Translations under genes and position numbers: made by a program
Source of the DNA: Micromonospora sp. C95
GTDB lineage: Bacteria > Actinomycetota > Actinomycetes > Mycobacteriales > Micromonosporaceae
Length of the DNA: 64,000 nucleotides
Assembly (NCBI RefSeq): GCF_018070465.1
Contig: NZ_JAGPXT010000015.1
Location: 20,814 to 84,813, forward strand
Reading direction: 5' to 3'
The notes under the pieces: generated by a model
What the model was told of the DNA's origin: nothing
What the model saw: the letters and a program-made list of their open reading frames with translations, nothing else
Databases searched by the model: none
Shown here: in pieces, positions 23,441-31,990 of the stretch
Layout of the letters: every line of letters begins with the position of its first letter
Position numbering within the stretch: the first letter of the stretch is position 1

Positions 23441-24070
23441 TCAGCGGGTGGCTGCGCGCTCGGCCAGCCCCGGGTAACGCAGGACGTAGCCGTCTGCGTC
23501 CACCTCGACCTCGGCGCTGAAGCCGCCGCTGGCGTACCGGAACCGGTCCGGGCCCAGCCCGGTGTACACCTGCTCGGTGGGGAGCACGGTGAGGCTGGGC
23601 AGCAGCACCCAGGCCACGCTTATCGAGCGAGCGGTGTCCGGCGGTGCGGCGTTCAGGCCGAGCCGACGCAGCGGCAGGGTGTTGAACAGTGGTGAACCGC
23701 CGAGGTCCACGTCCAGGGCGTCGGCCAGCCGATCCGGGTCCTCCACGCCGGGCAGCCCGGCCGGGGCGTGCCCGGCGGCGGCCAGCACCGCGTCGAGATC
23801 ACCCTGCTCGGCGGCGGTCACCCGCCACCGCTGGGTGGCCCGTTCCAGCCGTACGCTGCGCCGCCATCCGGCGCCCTCGACCTCGACCTCCAGGCGGACA
23901 CTGGCCCAGTCGGTGTCCGTGGTCACCTGGTAGCGACACGTGTAGGGAAGCGGGTCGACGGCCACCTGGGTGCCCTGCGCCGTCAGGCCGTGGCCGTCGT
24001 CGACCAGGGCATGCTCGGCACCGGCGGTGTCCGTACGGGTCCACAACAGTGACTTCGGCGAGGTCGGCAT
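23441..24070 (-). CDS. Putative glycolipid-binding domain protein
   Basis: A 209-residue beta-rich protein of the putative glycolipid-binding family (formerly DUF1089). It begins MPTSPKSLLWTRTDTAGAEH and includes YTCRYQVTTDTDWASVRLEVE, SVRLERATQRWRVT and DVDLGGSPLFNTLPLRRLGL, the last being the family hallmark. No signal peptide or membrane segment is present. The family structure resembles lipoprotein-localisation proteins, but no activity is established. It is downstream of the DEAD-box helicase on the same strand (77-base gap) and convergent with the desulfhydrase-like gene. Confidence 0.85.
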   Translation of the reverse strand: MPTSPKSLLWTRTDTAGAEHALVDDGHGLTAQGTQVAVDPLPYTCRYQVTTDTDWASVRLEVEVEGAGWRRSVRLERATQRWRVTAAEQGDLDAVLAAAGHAPAGLPGVEDPDRLADALDVDLGGSPLFNTLPLRRLGLNAAPPDTARSISVAWVLLPSLTVLPTEQVYTGLGPDRFRYASGGFSAEVEVDADGYVLRYPGLAERAATR

Positions 24071-24147
24071 GAGCCGGACGTTACGCCACCCGGCGGAGCC
24101 GGGCAGCGTATGCGCCGAAGATCAGCACCGCGCGCGGAACGCGGTTG

Positions 24148-25734
24148 TCAGTAGCTGCGAACCCGCGGTCGGCCGCCCGTCCCACGCCGGTCCTCGCGTG
24201 GCCGGTCGTGCGTGTTCCACCCCTCCGACCGACCGCCCCGGTCAGCGCCGAAGCGGCGCTCGCCGCGTGGGTTGTCGTGGTAGCGGCGCTCGCCCGGTGC
24301 CTGCTCGGCGAAGCGGCGTTCGCCCCGGTGACCGTGGTCGGCGTACCGGCGCTCGCCGTGGTCGGTGTGACGGCGTTCGCCGTGGTCGGTGTGACGGCGC
24401 TCGCCGCCCGGCCGGTCGCCGAAGCGACGGGGGCCGCCCGGCCGGCCGCCGCGCCGGGGCTGCGGCTCCGGCTCGTCACGTACCGGAACGCCACTCGGCT
24501 CCCGCGCCCCGATCAGCTCGGCCAGCGCCGGGTCGCCGACACGTACCCGGGACTGCGCCGGCTCCACACCGGCCTTCTCCAGCATCGCCAGGGTGGTGCG
24601 GCGCTGCTTCGGCAACACCAGGGTGGCCACCGCGCCGGTCTCACCGGCCCGCGCGGTACGCCCCGCCCGGTGCAGGTAGTCCTTCGGGTCCTTCGGCGGG
24701 TCCACGTGCAGCACCAGGGAGACCCCGTCGACGTGGATGCCCCGCGCGGCGACGTCCGTGGCGACCAGGACGTTCGTCCGCCCCTCACGGAACTCCGCGA
24801 GCGTGCGGGTACGCATCCGCTGGGTCTTGCCCCCGTGCAGCCCGCCGGCCCGTACGCCCACGGCGGCGAGCTGGGTGACCAGCCGGTCCACGCCCAACTG
24901 GGTACGGGCGAACACGATGGTCCGGCCGGCCCGCGCGGCGATCGACGCGGTGACCGGGAACTTCTCCTGCGGCGGAATGAGCAGCAGGTGGTGGTCCATG
25001 GTGGACACGGCTGCGGTCGGCGGTGCGGTGGAGTGGGTGACCGGGTCGGTCATGAACCGCCGTACCAGCGCGTCGACGTCACCGTCGAGAGTGGCCGAGA
25101 AGAGCAGTCGCTGCGCATCCGCCGGCGTCTTCGCCAACAGCTCGGTGACCTCGGGCAGGAAACCCATGTCGGCCATCTGGTCGGCCTCGTCGAGCACGGT
25201 GATCTCGACGTCGTCGAGCTGGCAGACGCCCCGGTCGATCAGGTCGGCGAGCCGACCCGGTGTGGCCACCACCACTTCGACGCCGCGCCGCAGGGCATCG
25301 ATCTGCCGGTCGTACGGCACCCCGCCGACGGCGGTCTTGACAAACACGCCGACGGCCTTTCCCAGCGGCAGCAGCGCGTCGTTGACCTGCATGGCCAGTT
25401 CTCGGGTGGGCACCAGCACGAGCGCCCGTGGATGCCGGGAGCGGGCCCGCTCACCGGCGGCGATCCGGGCCAGCAACGGCAGCCCGAAGGCGAGGGTCTT
25501 ACCGGAGCCGGTCTGCCCACGGCCCAGCACGTCGCGTCCGGCGAGCGCGTCCGGCACGGTGGCCTGTTGGATCTCGAACGGAGTGGTGATGCCCTGTCGG
25601 TCCAGGGCCCGGACCAACTGCCGGGGAAGGCCGAGCGAGTCGAAGGTGACCGGGGTGGTCGTGCCGGCCGGTTGCGGCGCGGCGGGAAGGTCGGGGGAGA
25701 ACGGGGGCATGCCGAGGTCAGCGGAGGTGGTCAA
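24148..25734 (-). CDS. DEAD-box ATP-dependent RNA helicase, TTG start
   Basis: A 528-residue RNA helicase. It has the Q motif (FDSLGLPRQLVRALDRQGITTPFEIQ), motif I RGQTGSGKT, motif Ia PTRELAMQV, DEAD box VLDEADQMADMGF, SAT motif LLFSATLDG and motif VI HRAGRTARAGE. The C-terminus is a basic Arg/Gly-rich tail containing several GERRHTDH-type eight-residue repeats, which probably bind RNA. TTG 25734 is preferred because GAAAGG lies six bases upstream. ATG 25710 is a fallback. A 27-codon upstream ORF ends in a TGA overlapping this TTG, suggesting coupled or attenuated translation. Cold or stress control is plausible. Confidence 0.92.
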   Translation of the reverse strand: MTTSADLGMPPFSPDLPAAPQPAGTTTPVTFDSLGLPRQLVRALDRQGITTPFEIQQATVPDALAGRDVLGRGQTGSGKTLAFGLPLLARIAAGERARSRHPRALVLVPTRELAMQVNDALLPLGKAVGVFVKTAVGGVPYDRQIDALRRGVEVVVATPGRLADLIDRGVCQLDDVEITVLDEADQMADMGFLPEVTELLAKTPADAQRLLFSATLDGDVDALVRRFMTDPVTHSTAPPTAAVSTMDHHLLLIPPQEKFPVTASIAARAGRTIVFARTQLGVDRLVTQLAAVGVRAGGLHGGKTQRMRTRTLAEFREGRTNVLVATDVAARGIHVDGVSLVLHVDPPKDPKDYLHRAGRTARAGETGAVATLVLPKQRRTTLAMLEKAGVEPAQSRVRVGDPALAELIGAREPSGVPVRDEPEPQPRRGGRPGGPRRFGDRPGGERRHTDHGERRHTDHGERRYADHGHRGERRFAEQAPGERRYHDNPRGERRFGADRGGRSEGWNTHDRPREDRRGTGGRPRVRSY

Positions 25735-25814
25735 GAAATGCCTTTCGAGCGGGGCGCATCTTCGCGATGTCCCGCTGCGGCCGTGGCCGCCGGATCTTCC
25801 GCAAGAACGCCCAT
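25731..25814 (-). CDS. Upstream ORF overlapping the DEAD-box start (27 aa)
   Basis: ATG 25814 opens a 27-codon frame reading MGVLAEDPAATAAA and ending SKGIS. Its TGA at 25733-25731 overlaps the helicase TTG (TTGA). The sequence is in the leader of the helicase mRNA. It could couple helicase translation to its own, or regulate it by stalling. It could also be chance, because it lacks a clear ribosome site and homology cannot be judged. Confidence 0.4.
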   Translation of the reverse strand: MGVLAEDPAATAAAGHREDAPRSKGIS

Positions 25815-25815
25815 G

Positions 25816-25833
25816 GGCGCGTGGTCACGCGCC
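25816..25833. promoter_or_regulatory. 8-bp inverted repeat in the helicase leader
   Basis: GGCGCGTG and CACGCGCC are perfect arms separated by two bases, immediately 5' of the small upstream ORF on the minus strand. The position suits either an operator near the promoter or a small hairpin in the leader. The remainder of 25735-25907 shows no other gene. Confidence 0.5.
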
Positions 25834-25907
25834 AGGTCAATGATCACCGACAAGTGTACGGCGGTCGGCGCCTGCCCGCCTGCGCCGGAGCCGGGTAGTG
25901 GGCGGAC

Positions 25908-27704
25908 TCACCAACGATCCACGAGCCGTCGGTCGTCCACCAGGCCACTGCTCGCGCTGGGCAGCGCGTCGTTCGCGAACAGCACCACCATCACGCTGAT
26001 CGCCACCAGCACCCCCAGCGCGACCGCCATCAGGATCACCACCCGGAGTGTGCTGCGGGACCGCTCGGCCGGCGTGTCAGCCCAGCCCTGAGCCAGGATG
26101 TGCCCGGTCAACGAGCCGGAGGTCTCCTGGTCGCCGGTCGGGAAGGCCACCGTCGCCGAACTCTCCAGCCCGGCATAGTACGCGCTCAGGTCGGAGCCGC
26201 CGGGACGCTGAGCAGGTGCTACCTCAGCCGCGCGGCGCGTGTGCTCCGCCGTGCCCGCGCGGCGCGTGTGCTCCGCCGTGCCCGCGCGGCGCGTGTGCTC
26301 CGCCGTGCCCGCGCGGCGCGTGTGCTCCGTCTCTCCGGGCGAGCGGACGCCCGGCGTGGACCCGGTCGCGGACGTCCCGACCCAAGCGGGCGGTTCGGAC
26401 GTGCTGCTCTGGGTTCGCGTCGCACCCGGATCACCGCTCGGCGCGTCCACCGGCGCGAGTGACCCGGCGGGGCCCGCGAGTGACCCGGCGGGGCCCGGAC
26501 GCAGTCCCGGACGGGACGAGGGCCGGGGCGCGACCCCCGGGGAGTTGGGCGCGGGCTCGTCCCGGCGGCCGCCGGGGTTGGTCGGTGGCGGCCAGACAGG
26601 CAGCGCCGGCGCCGGCACGGCCGGGGCCGCGTCGGCCTCGCCAGGGCTGGCGGGCGAGCCGGTGCGGGACACGGCGGCGGACGGTGTGGGCCGGATGGTG
26701 TCGGCGTTCGCCGGTGGCGGCGGGAACGGCGGCGCCGGCATCGGGCCCGGTGGCGGCGGTACGGGTGGACCGGAAGGCGGCGTCGGTGGCGGTACGGGTG
26801 GACCGGGAGGCGGCGTCGGCGGGCCCGGAACCGGCGGCGCGGGCCGTGGGGCGGGCGGCGCGGGCCGTGGGGCGGGCGGCGGAACAGGGGCTGGTCCCGG
26901 CGGGTACGGACCGGGCGTCGGCGGCACCGGTGCTGGGGAGGGCGGTGCCGGCGACGGCGACGGCGGGGTAGGCCCAGGTGGGACCGGTCCGGGCACCGGG
27001 GGGTGGGGTGCCGGTTCCGGCTCGGGTGCGGGTGGCGTCGGGGGTTGGGCCGGCTCCGGCGGCTGAGCGGGCTCCGGTGGCTCGATCGGCTCCGGTTCGG
27101 CTGGCCTGGCCGCTCCCGGTTGGGCCGGAGCGGACCGGTAGACACCAGCCGTCTTGCCGCCCCCTCCGGCGGACTCCGCCTCGTCCACGCTCACCCGGCT
27201 GAGCCCGGGTACCCGAACACTGGCCCGCGCCGGTTTCGATGCCGTCGACTCCCGGTGTGGCCGGACAGCCTCCCGCTGACCGGGTACGCCGGCCGTACCG
27301 GGCGCCGAGGTCGATCCGCCGAGGGCGACACCTCCGCTCGTGCCCACCGGTCCGGCGGTGGCCCGGTACGTGGTGCCTCCTCCGGCCCCGGTCAGCCCGG
27401 CAGCGGCCGGTGGCTGACCGTGACTCACGCCGCCGGGGGCCGTCACCTTGGCAACGCCTGCCCGGCCCCGGGCCGGTCCCGCCGGGCTGGTGGCGGCGTC
27501 TGCGCTCGGCGCGGTGGCTGCGTCCGCGCTGGGCCGGGTGGTAGGTGGTTGGGCGGGCTCATCGGCCGTCGGGTCCGCGGAACCGCCGGTACCCGGCTCG
27601 CTGGTGGGGGCGGGCACCGGCTGGGCGGTGGCGGTGGGTTCCGGCTCGGCGGTGGGCGTAGGGGGCGGACCCGCCAGCCCCGCCGGAACCTCTTGCTCCG
27701 TCAT
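25908..27704 (-). CDS. Proline-rich protein with C-terminal membrane anchor
   Basis: A 598-residue protein starting MTEQEVPAGLAGPPPTP at ATG 27704. About residues 1-510 are low-complexity Pro/Ala/Gly-rich sequence, including long runs of PPxP and PAPP type. Four tandem nine-residue AEHTRRAGT-like units follow. A single hydrophobic helix (VVILMAVALGVLVAISVMVVLF) lies near the C-terminus with about 20 residues after it. No signal peptide is seen, so the Pro-rich part is probably cytoplasmic and tail-anchored. I recognise no family. Proline-rich membrane proteins beside NlpC/P60 hydrolases might serve cell-envelope or division scaffolding, which is speculation. Confidence 0.7.
   Translation of the reverse strand: MTEQEVPAGLAGPPPTPTAEPEPTATAQPVPAPTSEPGTGGSADPTADEPAQPPTTRPSADAATAPSADAATSPAGPARGRAGVAKVTAPGGVSHGQPPAAAGLTGAGGGTTYRATAGPVGTSGGVALGGSTSAPGTAGVPGQREAVRPHRESTASKPARASVRVPGLSRVSVDEAESAGGGGKTAGVYRSAPAQPGAARPAEPEPIEPPEPAQPPEPAQPPTPPAPEPEPAPHPPVPGPVPPGPTPPSPSPAPPSPAPVPPTPGPYPPGPAPVPPPAPRPAPPAPRPAPPVPGPPTPPPGPPVPPPTPPSGPPVPPPPGPMPAPPFPPPPANADTIRPTPSAAVSRTGSPASPGEADAAPAVPAPALPVWPPPTNPGGRRDEPAPNSPGVAPRPSSRPGLRPGPAGSLAGPAGSLAPVDAPSGDPGATRTQSSTSEPPAWVGTSATGSTPGVRSPGETEHTRRAGTAEHTRRAGTAEHTRRAGTAEHTRRAAEVAPAQRPGGSDLSAYYAGLESSATVAFPTGDQETSGSLTGHILAQGWADTPAERSRSTLRVVILMAVALGVLVAISVMVVLFANDALPSASSGLVDDRRLVDRW
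26229..26334. repeat. 27-bp tandem repeat, four units
   Basis: The unit begins CGCGCGGCGCGTGTGCTCCG and starts at 26229, 26256, 26283 and 26310. The first three are exact and the fourth diverges after about 20 bases. Each encodes nine residues (AEHTRRAGT on the minus strand) in the proline-rich protein. Exact identity implies recent slippage, so copy number may vary between strains. Confidence 0.9.
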
Positions 27705-27868
27705 CGTCGCCTCCGCGCCACGCTCGCAACCGGACCGTGTCGCCGGACCGGGAGTGCCTGAGTGACACCGTGCCATATTCCACCGTGCGGCACACCCGGA
27801 GTGCATGCCACCGTCGCGGGTGTTATCGGTCGTCCGGCAGCACACACATGAACAAGTCTGGACTAATG

Positions 27869-27927
27869 CGGTGTCCTGGAACGCTCACCGGGCCTCGCCG
27901 CGACACCGCCAACGTTCCTGGACACCG
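27869..27927 (-). terminator. 15-bp-arm hairpin after the NlpC/P60 gene
   Basis: CGGTGTCCTGGAACG (27869-27883) pairs with CGTTCCTGGACACCG (27913-27927) with one mismatch and a 29-base loop. It lies about 95 bases beyond the NlpC/P60 stop on that strand. The rest of the 27705-28020 gap should hold the promoter of the proline-rich gene. I see no further gene there. Confidence 0.5.
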
Positions 27928-28020
27928 GACAAGATGCGGTGCCGTGGTCTTGGCGTGGCCGCCCCGTCACTATCGGCGACCGACAGGCGTGCGTGGAGTG
28001 GGCGGGCTGCGGGTACGGGC

Positions 28021-29631
28021 TCAGGTGACCGTGGACGGGCTGGCCGATGCGCTGTCCTTCGGCGCCGCGCTGCTCGCCGTGGTGGTCGGGTCGGCCTTGC
28101 CGGCGGCCGTGGTCGGAGCGACGCTGCTGGCTTCCAGGGTCGGTGCGGTGGTCTCGGAGGCCGAGGTCGTCGCCGACGGGGTGGTGGTCGCAGACCGGGT
28201 TGCCGACGGGGTGGTGGTCGCCGACGGGGTTGCCGAGGGCGTGGTGGAGCCTGTCGGGGTCGGTGACGGCGTGGTCGAGTCCGAGGGAGTGGGCGACGGA
28301 GTCGTCGTCTTGGTGGGCTTCGGCGTCGGCTTCGTCGTCTTGGTCGGCTTCGGCGTTGGCTTGGGCGTCGGTTTGGGCGTGGGCTTGGGCGTCGGCGGTT
28401 GCGACGGGGTGGGCGAGGACGTCGGTGCCGGCACCGCGCCCACCACCCGGGTCGCGGCGTAGAGCCGGGACCAACGAACCGTGGAGATCTTGACCACGTC
28501 ACCGGTGGTCGGCGCGTGGATCATCTTGCCGCCACCGATGTACATGCCCACGTGGTGGATGCTGCGCCAACTGCTGCCCGAGGCGAAGAAGAGCAGGTCG
28601 CCGGGGAGGAGAGCGGTGCGGGGCACGGTCCGCGAGCTGGTGGCGCGGTACTGGTCCCGGGAGACCCGGGGCAGCTTGCGGTAACCCGCCGACCGGTATG
28701 CCGCCCACATCAGGCCCGAGCAGTCGAACGAGTTCGGTCCCTCGGCCGCCCAGACGTAGGGGTCACCGAGCTGCTTCCGGGCGTACGCGACGGCGGCCTT
28801 CGCCGAAGGGTGGGCGACCAGCCCGCCAGCGGACTGGTCGACGTAGTCGGCACCGATCTGCTGCTCGGCAGCCTCCTGCTGGCGAGCCAACTCGACAAGC
28901 TGCGCGGAGTTCTCGTCGCGCAGCTTGATCAGCTCCGCTTCGGCGTCGCGCAGTGCCTGCTGGGTGGCGGTGTACTGCTGCTGAACGCCCTGAAGTCGGG
29001 ACTGGGCGGCGGCGTGCGCCTGCGTCGCCACCTGCTCGTCGGCGCGGGCACGCGCCATCTCGCCGGCGGCCGGGCCGGTGTCGTGCCCGACCTTCTCGCC
29101 GCGGTTCGCCCGGCTGAGCAAATCCAGGTCACGCAGGTCGGTGGCGAAACCGCCGGGTGGTAGCGCGGCGGCAGCCTTGATGGCCTCGGCGGCGGCCTGG
29201 TCGGCACGCTGCTGGGCCTGCTGGACCGCGCCCCGGGCGAACTCCAGATCACGCTCGGCGGTGCGGAACTGGGCCTGCACCTCGTTGCGCTGCTGTTCGA
29301 GTTCGAGGAGTTGGGTGCCCAGCTCGGCGACCCGTGCCTCGGCGGCCGTGATCCGGGTTTCCAGCGCGCTGGCACCGGGAGTGCCGAGCGTCGGTGGCGT
29401 CAGGCCGGGGGTGGCGCCGGCGGGCATGCCGGGTAGTTGAAGGGGACCGGTGACCGTGGGACGGGAGCCGGTGTCGGGCACCGTGACGGGGATGCCGGGC
29501 TCGGCGTACGCCGGAGCAGCGAGGACCGTGCTGGCGACCGCGGCGAGCAGGGCGGACCAGAGGGCCGGCCGTAGCACCGGTGAGACCACCGGGCCTCGTC
29601 GCCGCTGCCGTCCGTCCGCGCTGTCGATCAT
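28021..29631 (-). CDS. NlpC/P60-family peptidoglycan hydrolase
   Basis: A 536-residue secreted cell-wall hydrolase. ATG 29631 is chosen for its GGGGAG ribosome site. A GTG 30 bases upstream is in frame. The signal peptide ends near AYA-EP (residue 43). A long coiled coil (about 90-260) precedes the NlpC/P60 catalytic domain, with Cys304 in NSFDCSGLMWAAY, His360 in IHHVGMYIGGGK and His372 in MIHAP. The C-terminal 150 residues are Thr/Pro/Ser/Lys-rich (TPKP repeats, then TTPSAT-type) and probably thread the wall. It resembles RipA/CwlT-type D,L-endopeptidases with an autoinhibitory coiled coil. It is divergent from mqnE. Confidence 0.92.
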   Translation of the reverse strand: MIDSADGRQRRRGPVVSPVLRPALWSALLAAVASTVLAAPAYAEPGIPVTVPDTGSRPTVTGPLQLPGMPAGATPGLTPPTLGTPGASALETRITAAEARVAELGTQLLELEQQRNEVQAQFRTAERDLEFARGAVQQAQQRADQAAAEAIKAAAALPPGGFATDLRDLDLLSRANRGEKVGHDTGPAAGEMARARADEQVATQAHAAAQSRLQGVQQQYTATQQALRDAEAELIKLRDENSAQLVELARQQEAAEQQIGADYVDQSAGGLVAHPSAKAAVAYARKQLGDPYVWAAEGPNSFDCSGLMWAAYRSAGYRKLPRVSRDQYRATSSRTVPRTALLPGDLLFFASGSSWRSIHHVGMYIGGGKMIHAPTTGDVVKISTVRWSRLYAATRVVGAVPAPTSSPTPSQPPTPKPTPKPTPKPTPKPTKTTKPTPKPTKTTTPSPTPSDSTTPSPTPTGSTTPSATPSATTTPSATRSATTTPSATTSASETTAPTLEASSVAPTTAAGKADPTTTASSAAPKDSASASPSTVT

Positions 29632-29880
29632 TCCGCTCCCCGTCCGGCGTTGCTCTGCCACGCTCGGTCGGCGCGGCGGTTCGGGACGCTACCAGTGTGT
29701 GTCGTGCCCCACCCTGTCTTACCTCACCCGGTGCACTGGTGTCGATGTCTGGCCGGATAACGGGAGGCTGAGAGTCTGCTGCCAAACGACCACGGTGTGA
29801 GTTGCCGCCTCGGCCGACGTAGGCTCAGGTGGCGACCGCGCTCGGGTCGCGACCGCAGGTGGAAGGGGACGGGGCTTTAG

Positions 29881-31050
29881 ATGGACGCCGGACTCAAGCG
29901 CGAACTCGAAGCGAAGGTGTACGCGGGGGAGCGGCTGACTCGTGAGGACGGGATCGCCCTCTACTCCAGCGACGACCTGACCTGGTTGGGGCGGCTGGCC
30001 CACCACAGGCGCACCGAGATGAACGGCGACCGGGTGATGTTCAACGTCAACCGGCACCTGAACCTCACCAACGTGTGCAGCGCGAGCTGCGCGTACTGCT
30101 CCTTCCAGCGCAAGCCGGGTGAGAAGGACGCCTACACCATGCGCATCGACGAGGCGGTCCGCAAGGCCAAGGAGATGGAGGACGAGCAGCTCACCGAGCT
30201 GCACATCGTCAACGGCCTGCACCCGACGCTGCCCTGGCGCTACTACCCCAAGGTGCTGCGCGAGCTGAAGGCCGCGCTGCCGAACGTCAAGCTCAAGGCG
30301 TTCACCGCCACCGAGGTGCAGTGGTTCGAGAAGATCAGCGGTCTGGGCGCGGACGAGATCCTCGACGAGCTGATGGACGCGGGCCTGGAGTCGCTCACCG
30401 GTGGCGGCGCGGAGATCTTCGACTGGGAGATCCGCCAGCACATCGTCGACCACGCCTGCCACTGGGAAGACTGGTCCCGGATCCACCGGCTGGCGCACGG
30501 CAAGGGCATGAAGACCCCGTCGACGATGCTCTACGGCCACATCGAGGAGCCCCGGCACCGGGTCGACCACGTACTGCGGCTGCGCGAGTTGCAGGACGAG
30601 ACCGGCGGTTTCCTGGTCTTCATCCCGCTGCGTTACCAGCACGATTTCGTCGACTCGGCGGACGGCAAGATCCGTAACCGGATCCAGGCCCGCACCACGA
30701 TGGCCTCACCGGCCGAGTCGTTGAAGACCTTCGCGGTCTCCCGCCTGCTGTTCGACAACGTCCCGCACGTCAAGTGCTTCTGGGTGATGCACGGCCTCTC
30801 GGTGGCCCAGCTTTCGCTCAACTTCGGTGTCGACGACCTGGACGGCTCGGTGGTGGAATACAAGATCACGCACGACGCCGACTCGTACGGGACGCCGAAC
30901 ACCATGCACCGCGACGACCTGCTGCACCTCATCTGGGACGCCGGCTTCCGCCCGGTCGAGCGCAACACCCGCTACGAGGTGGTCCGCGAGTACGATGCCG
31001 CTCCCACGCTGGCCGAGCGCCGGGCCGAGCCGCAGCAGGTCTGGGCCTGA
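29881..31050 (+). CDS. mqnE: Aminofutalosine synthase
   Basis: A 389-residue radical SAM enzyme that joins 3-[(1-carboxyvinyl)oxy]benzoate and SAM to make 6-amino-6-deoxyfutalosine, the second step of the futalosine menaquinone route. The cluster motif is Cys66-x3-Cys70-x2-Cys73 in NVCSASCAYCSFQRK. Other family blocks are ELHIVNGLHPTLPWRYYPKV, ESLTGGGAEIFDWEIR and TPSTMLYGHIEEPRHRVDH. ATG 29881 follows GGAAGGGGACGGGGCTTTAG. The substrate comes from MqnA (43135-43986). Downstream small membrane-protein genes may be cotranscribed. Confidence 0.95.
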   Translation: MDAGLKRELEAKVYAGERLTREDGIALYSSDDLTWLGRLAHHRRTEMNGDRVMFNVNRHLNLTNVCSASCAYCSFQRKPGEKDAYTMRIDEAVRKAKEMEDEQLTELHIVNGLHPTLPWRYYPKVLRELKAALPNVKLKAFTATEVQWFEKISGLGADEILDELMDAGLESLTGGGAEIFDWEIRQHIVDHACHWEDWSRIHRLAHGKGMKTPSTMLYGHIEEPRHRVDHVLRLRELQDETGGFLVFIPLRYQHDFVDSADGKIRNRIQARTTMASPAESLKTFAVSRLLFDNVPHVKCFWVMHGLSVAQLSLNFGVDDLDGSVVEYKITHDADSYGTPNTMHRDDLLHLIWDAGFRPVERNTRYEVVREYDAAPTLAERRAEPQQVWA

Positions 31051-31074
31051 CGCGACGCGTACCCTGGCACGACG

Positions 31075-31497
31075 ATGACCGAGCAGCAGAGCGCGTTCCC
31101 CCGCCGGGATGCCGAGGGGCGGATCCGGACCCTGGGCGACCTGGTGGGTGTCGGCCTGGCCGGGGTGGTCATCGGGCTGCTGGTGCTGGTGCTCTTCGAC
31201 GTGGCCTTCGCCTGGTTCGGTGCCGGTGAGTTCGGCCAGGCCAACGGCTGGCTGGCCGTGATCCTGCCGGCCTGGCTGTTCTGGGAGGACTTCCGGGCCT
31301 GGGGTTTCGGTGCACCCCGGGTGGTGGCCGCCCTGGTGGCCGTGGCGACGGCGGTGGTTTCCGGGCTGCTGGTCGCCGGTGTGGCGACGGCGCTGCCGCC
31401 GCTGCTGTCCGGCGTGCTCGCGGCGACCACGTTCACCGTGGTGTACGCGACGATCTGGTTTTCCGGCGTGCGCTGGCTGGCCAACCGGACCGGCTGA
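31075..31497 (+). CDS. Hypothetical four-helix membrane protein
   Basis: A 140-residue protein. Hydrophobic segments lie at about residues 21-41 (DLVGVGLAGVVIGLLVLVL onward), 55-72, 79-101 and 104-126. The N-terminus is charged, and there is no cleavable signal. I do not recognise a named family. The ATG is 25 bases after mqnE and the next gene follows within 40 bases, so it is probably in an mqnE operon. The position suggests a membrane role linked to quinone metabolism, but nothing in the sequence proves it. Confidence 0.75.
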   Translation: MTEQQSAFPRRDAEGRIRTLGDLVGVGLAGVVIGLLVLVLFDVAFAWFGAGEFGQANGWLAVILPAWLFWEDFRAWGFGAPRVVAALVAVATAVVSGLLVAGVATALPPLLSGVLAATTFTVVYATIWFSGVRWLANRTG

Positions 31498-31534
31498 GAC
31501 GAAGTGTTTACCTGAGCGAGCGGAGCGAACGAAC

Positions 31535-31825
31535 GTGAGTGCGGCGGTCAAGTACACGCTGGGCCGGATCGGTCTGTTCGTGGTCGTGGTGGCGGCCCTC
31601 TGGCCGGTCGACATGGACATCTTCCTCAAGTTGATCCTGGCGCTGCTGTTCTCCGCTGCTGTCTCGTTCTTCCTGCTGAAGGGCTGGCGGGACGAGATGG
31701 CCGAGGAAATGGCCGCCGCCGCCGAGCGTCGCCGCGTGGAGAAGGAGCGGCTGCGGTCCGCGCTGGCCGGCGACGACCAGGCCGACGGCGCGCCGGCTGA
31801 CCGGCCCACCGACGAAAAGGGCTGA
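31535..31825 (+). CDS. DUF4229 membrane protein
   Basis: A 96-residue protein starting at GTG 31535 (MSAAVKYTLGRIGLF). Two hydrophobic helices (GLFVVVVAALWPVDMDIF and LKLILALLFSAAVSFFLL) are followed by a charged helical tail (EEMAAAAERRRVEKERLRSAL), as in DUF4229 proteins of actinobacteria. The function is unknown. The sequence just before the start, TGAGCGAGCGGAGCGAACGAAC, is a short relic of the family 2 intercistronic repeat. The same-strand location behind mqnE is common in actinobacteria. Confidence 0.85.
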   Translation: MSAAVKYTLGRIGLFVVVVAALWPVDMDIFLKLILALLFSAAVSFFLLKGWRDEMAEEMAAAAERRRVEKERLRSALAGDDQADGAPADRPTDEKG

Positions 31826-31990
31826 GCGCCCGGACAGTCGGCGCGGTGGAACGGTCGGCGGAACCATGTCGCCGGCATGAGGATCCGGCTGGGATGGACC
31901 AAACAACGATCAATGTTGATATGACCATGTGACCGGTGGTGGGCTGTCCGCTACCGAGCGGGGGATCCCCGCGCCTCCAGGAGGTTGTCC

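Noticed and set aside
26219..27145. Arg/Pro-rich frame overlapping the proline-rich protein
   Set aside because: It is a different frame of the same repetitive DNA with no conserved features. The frame with a membrane anchor and a proper start is preferred.
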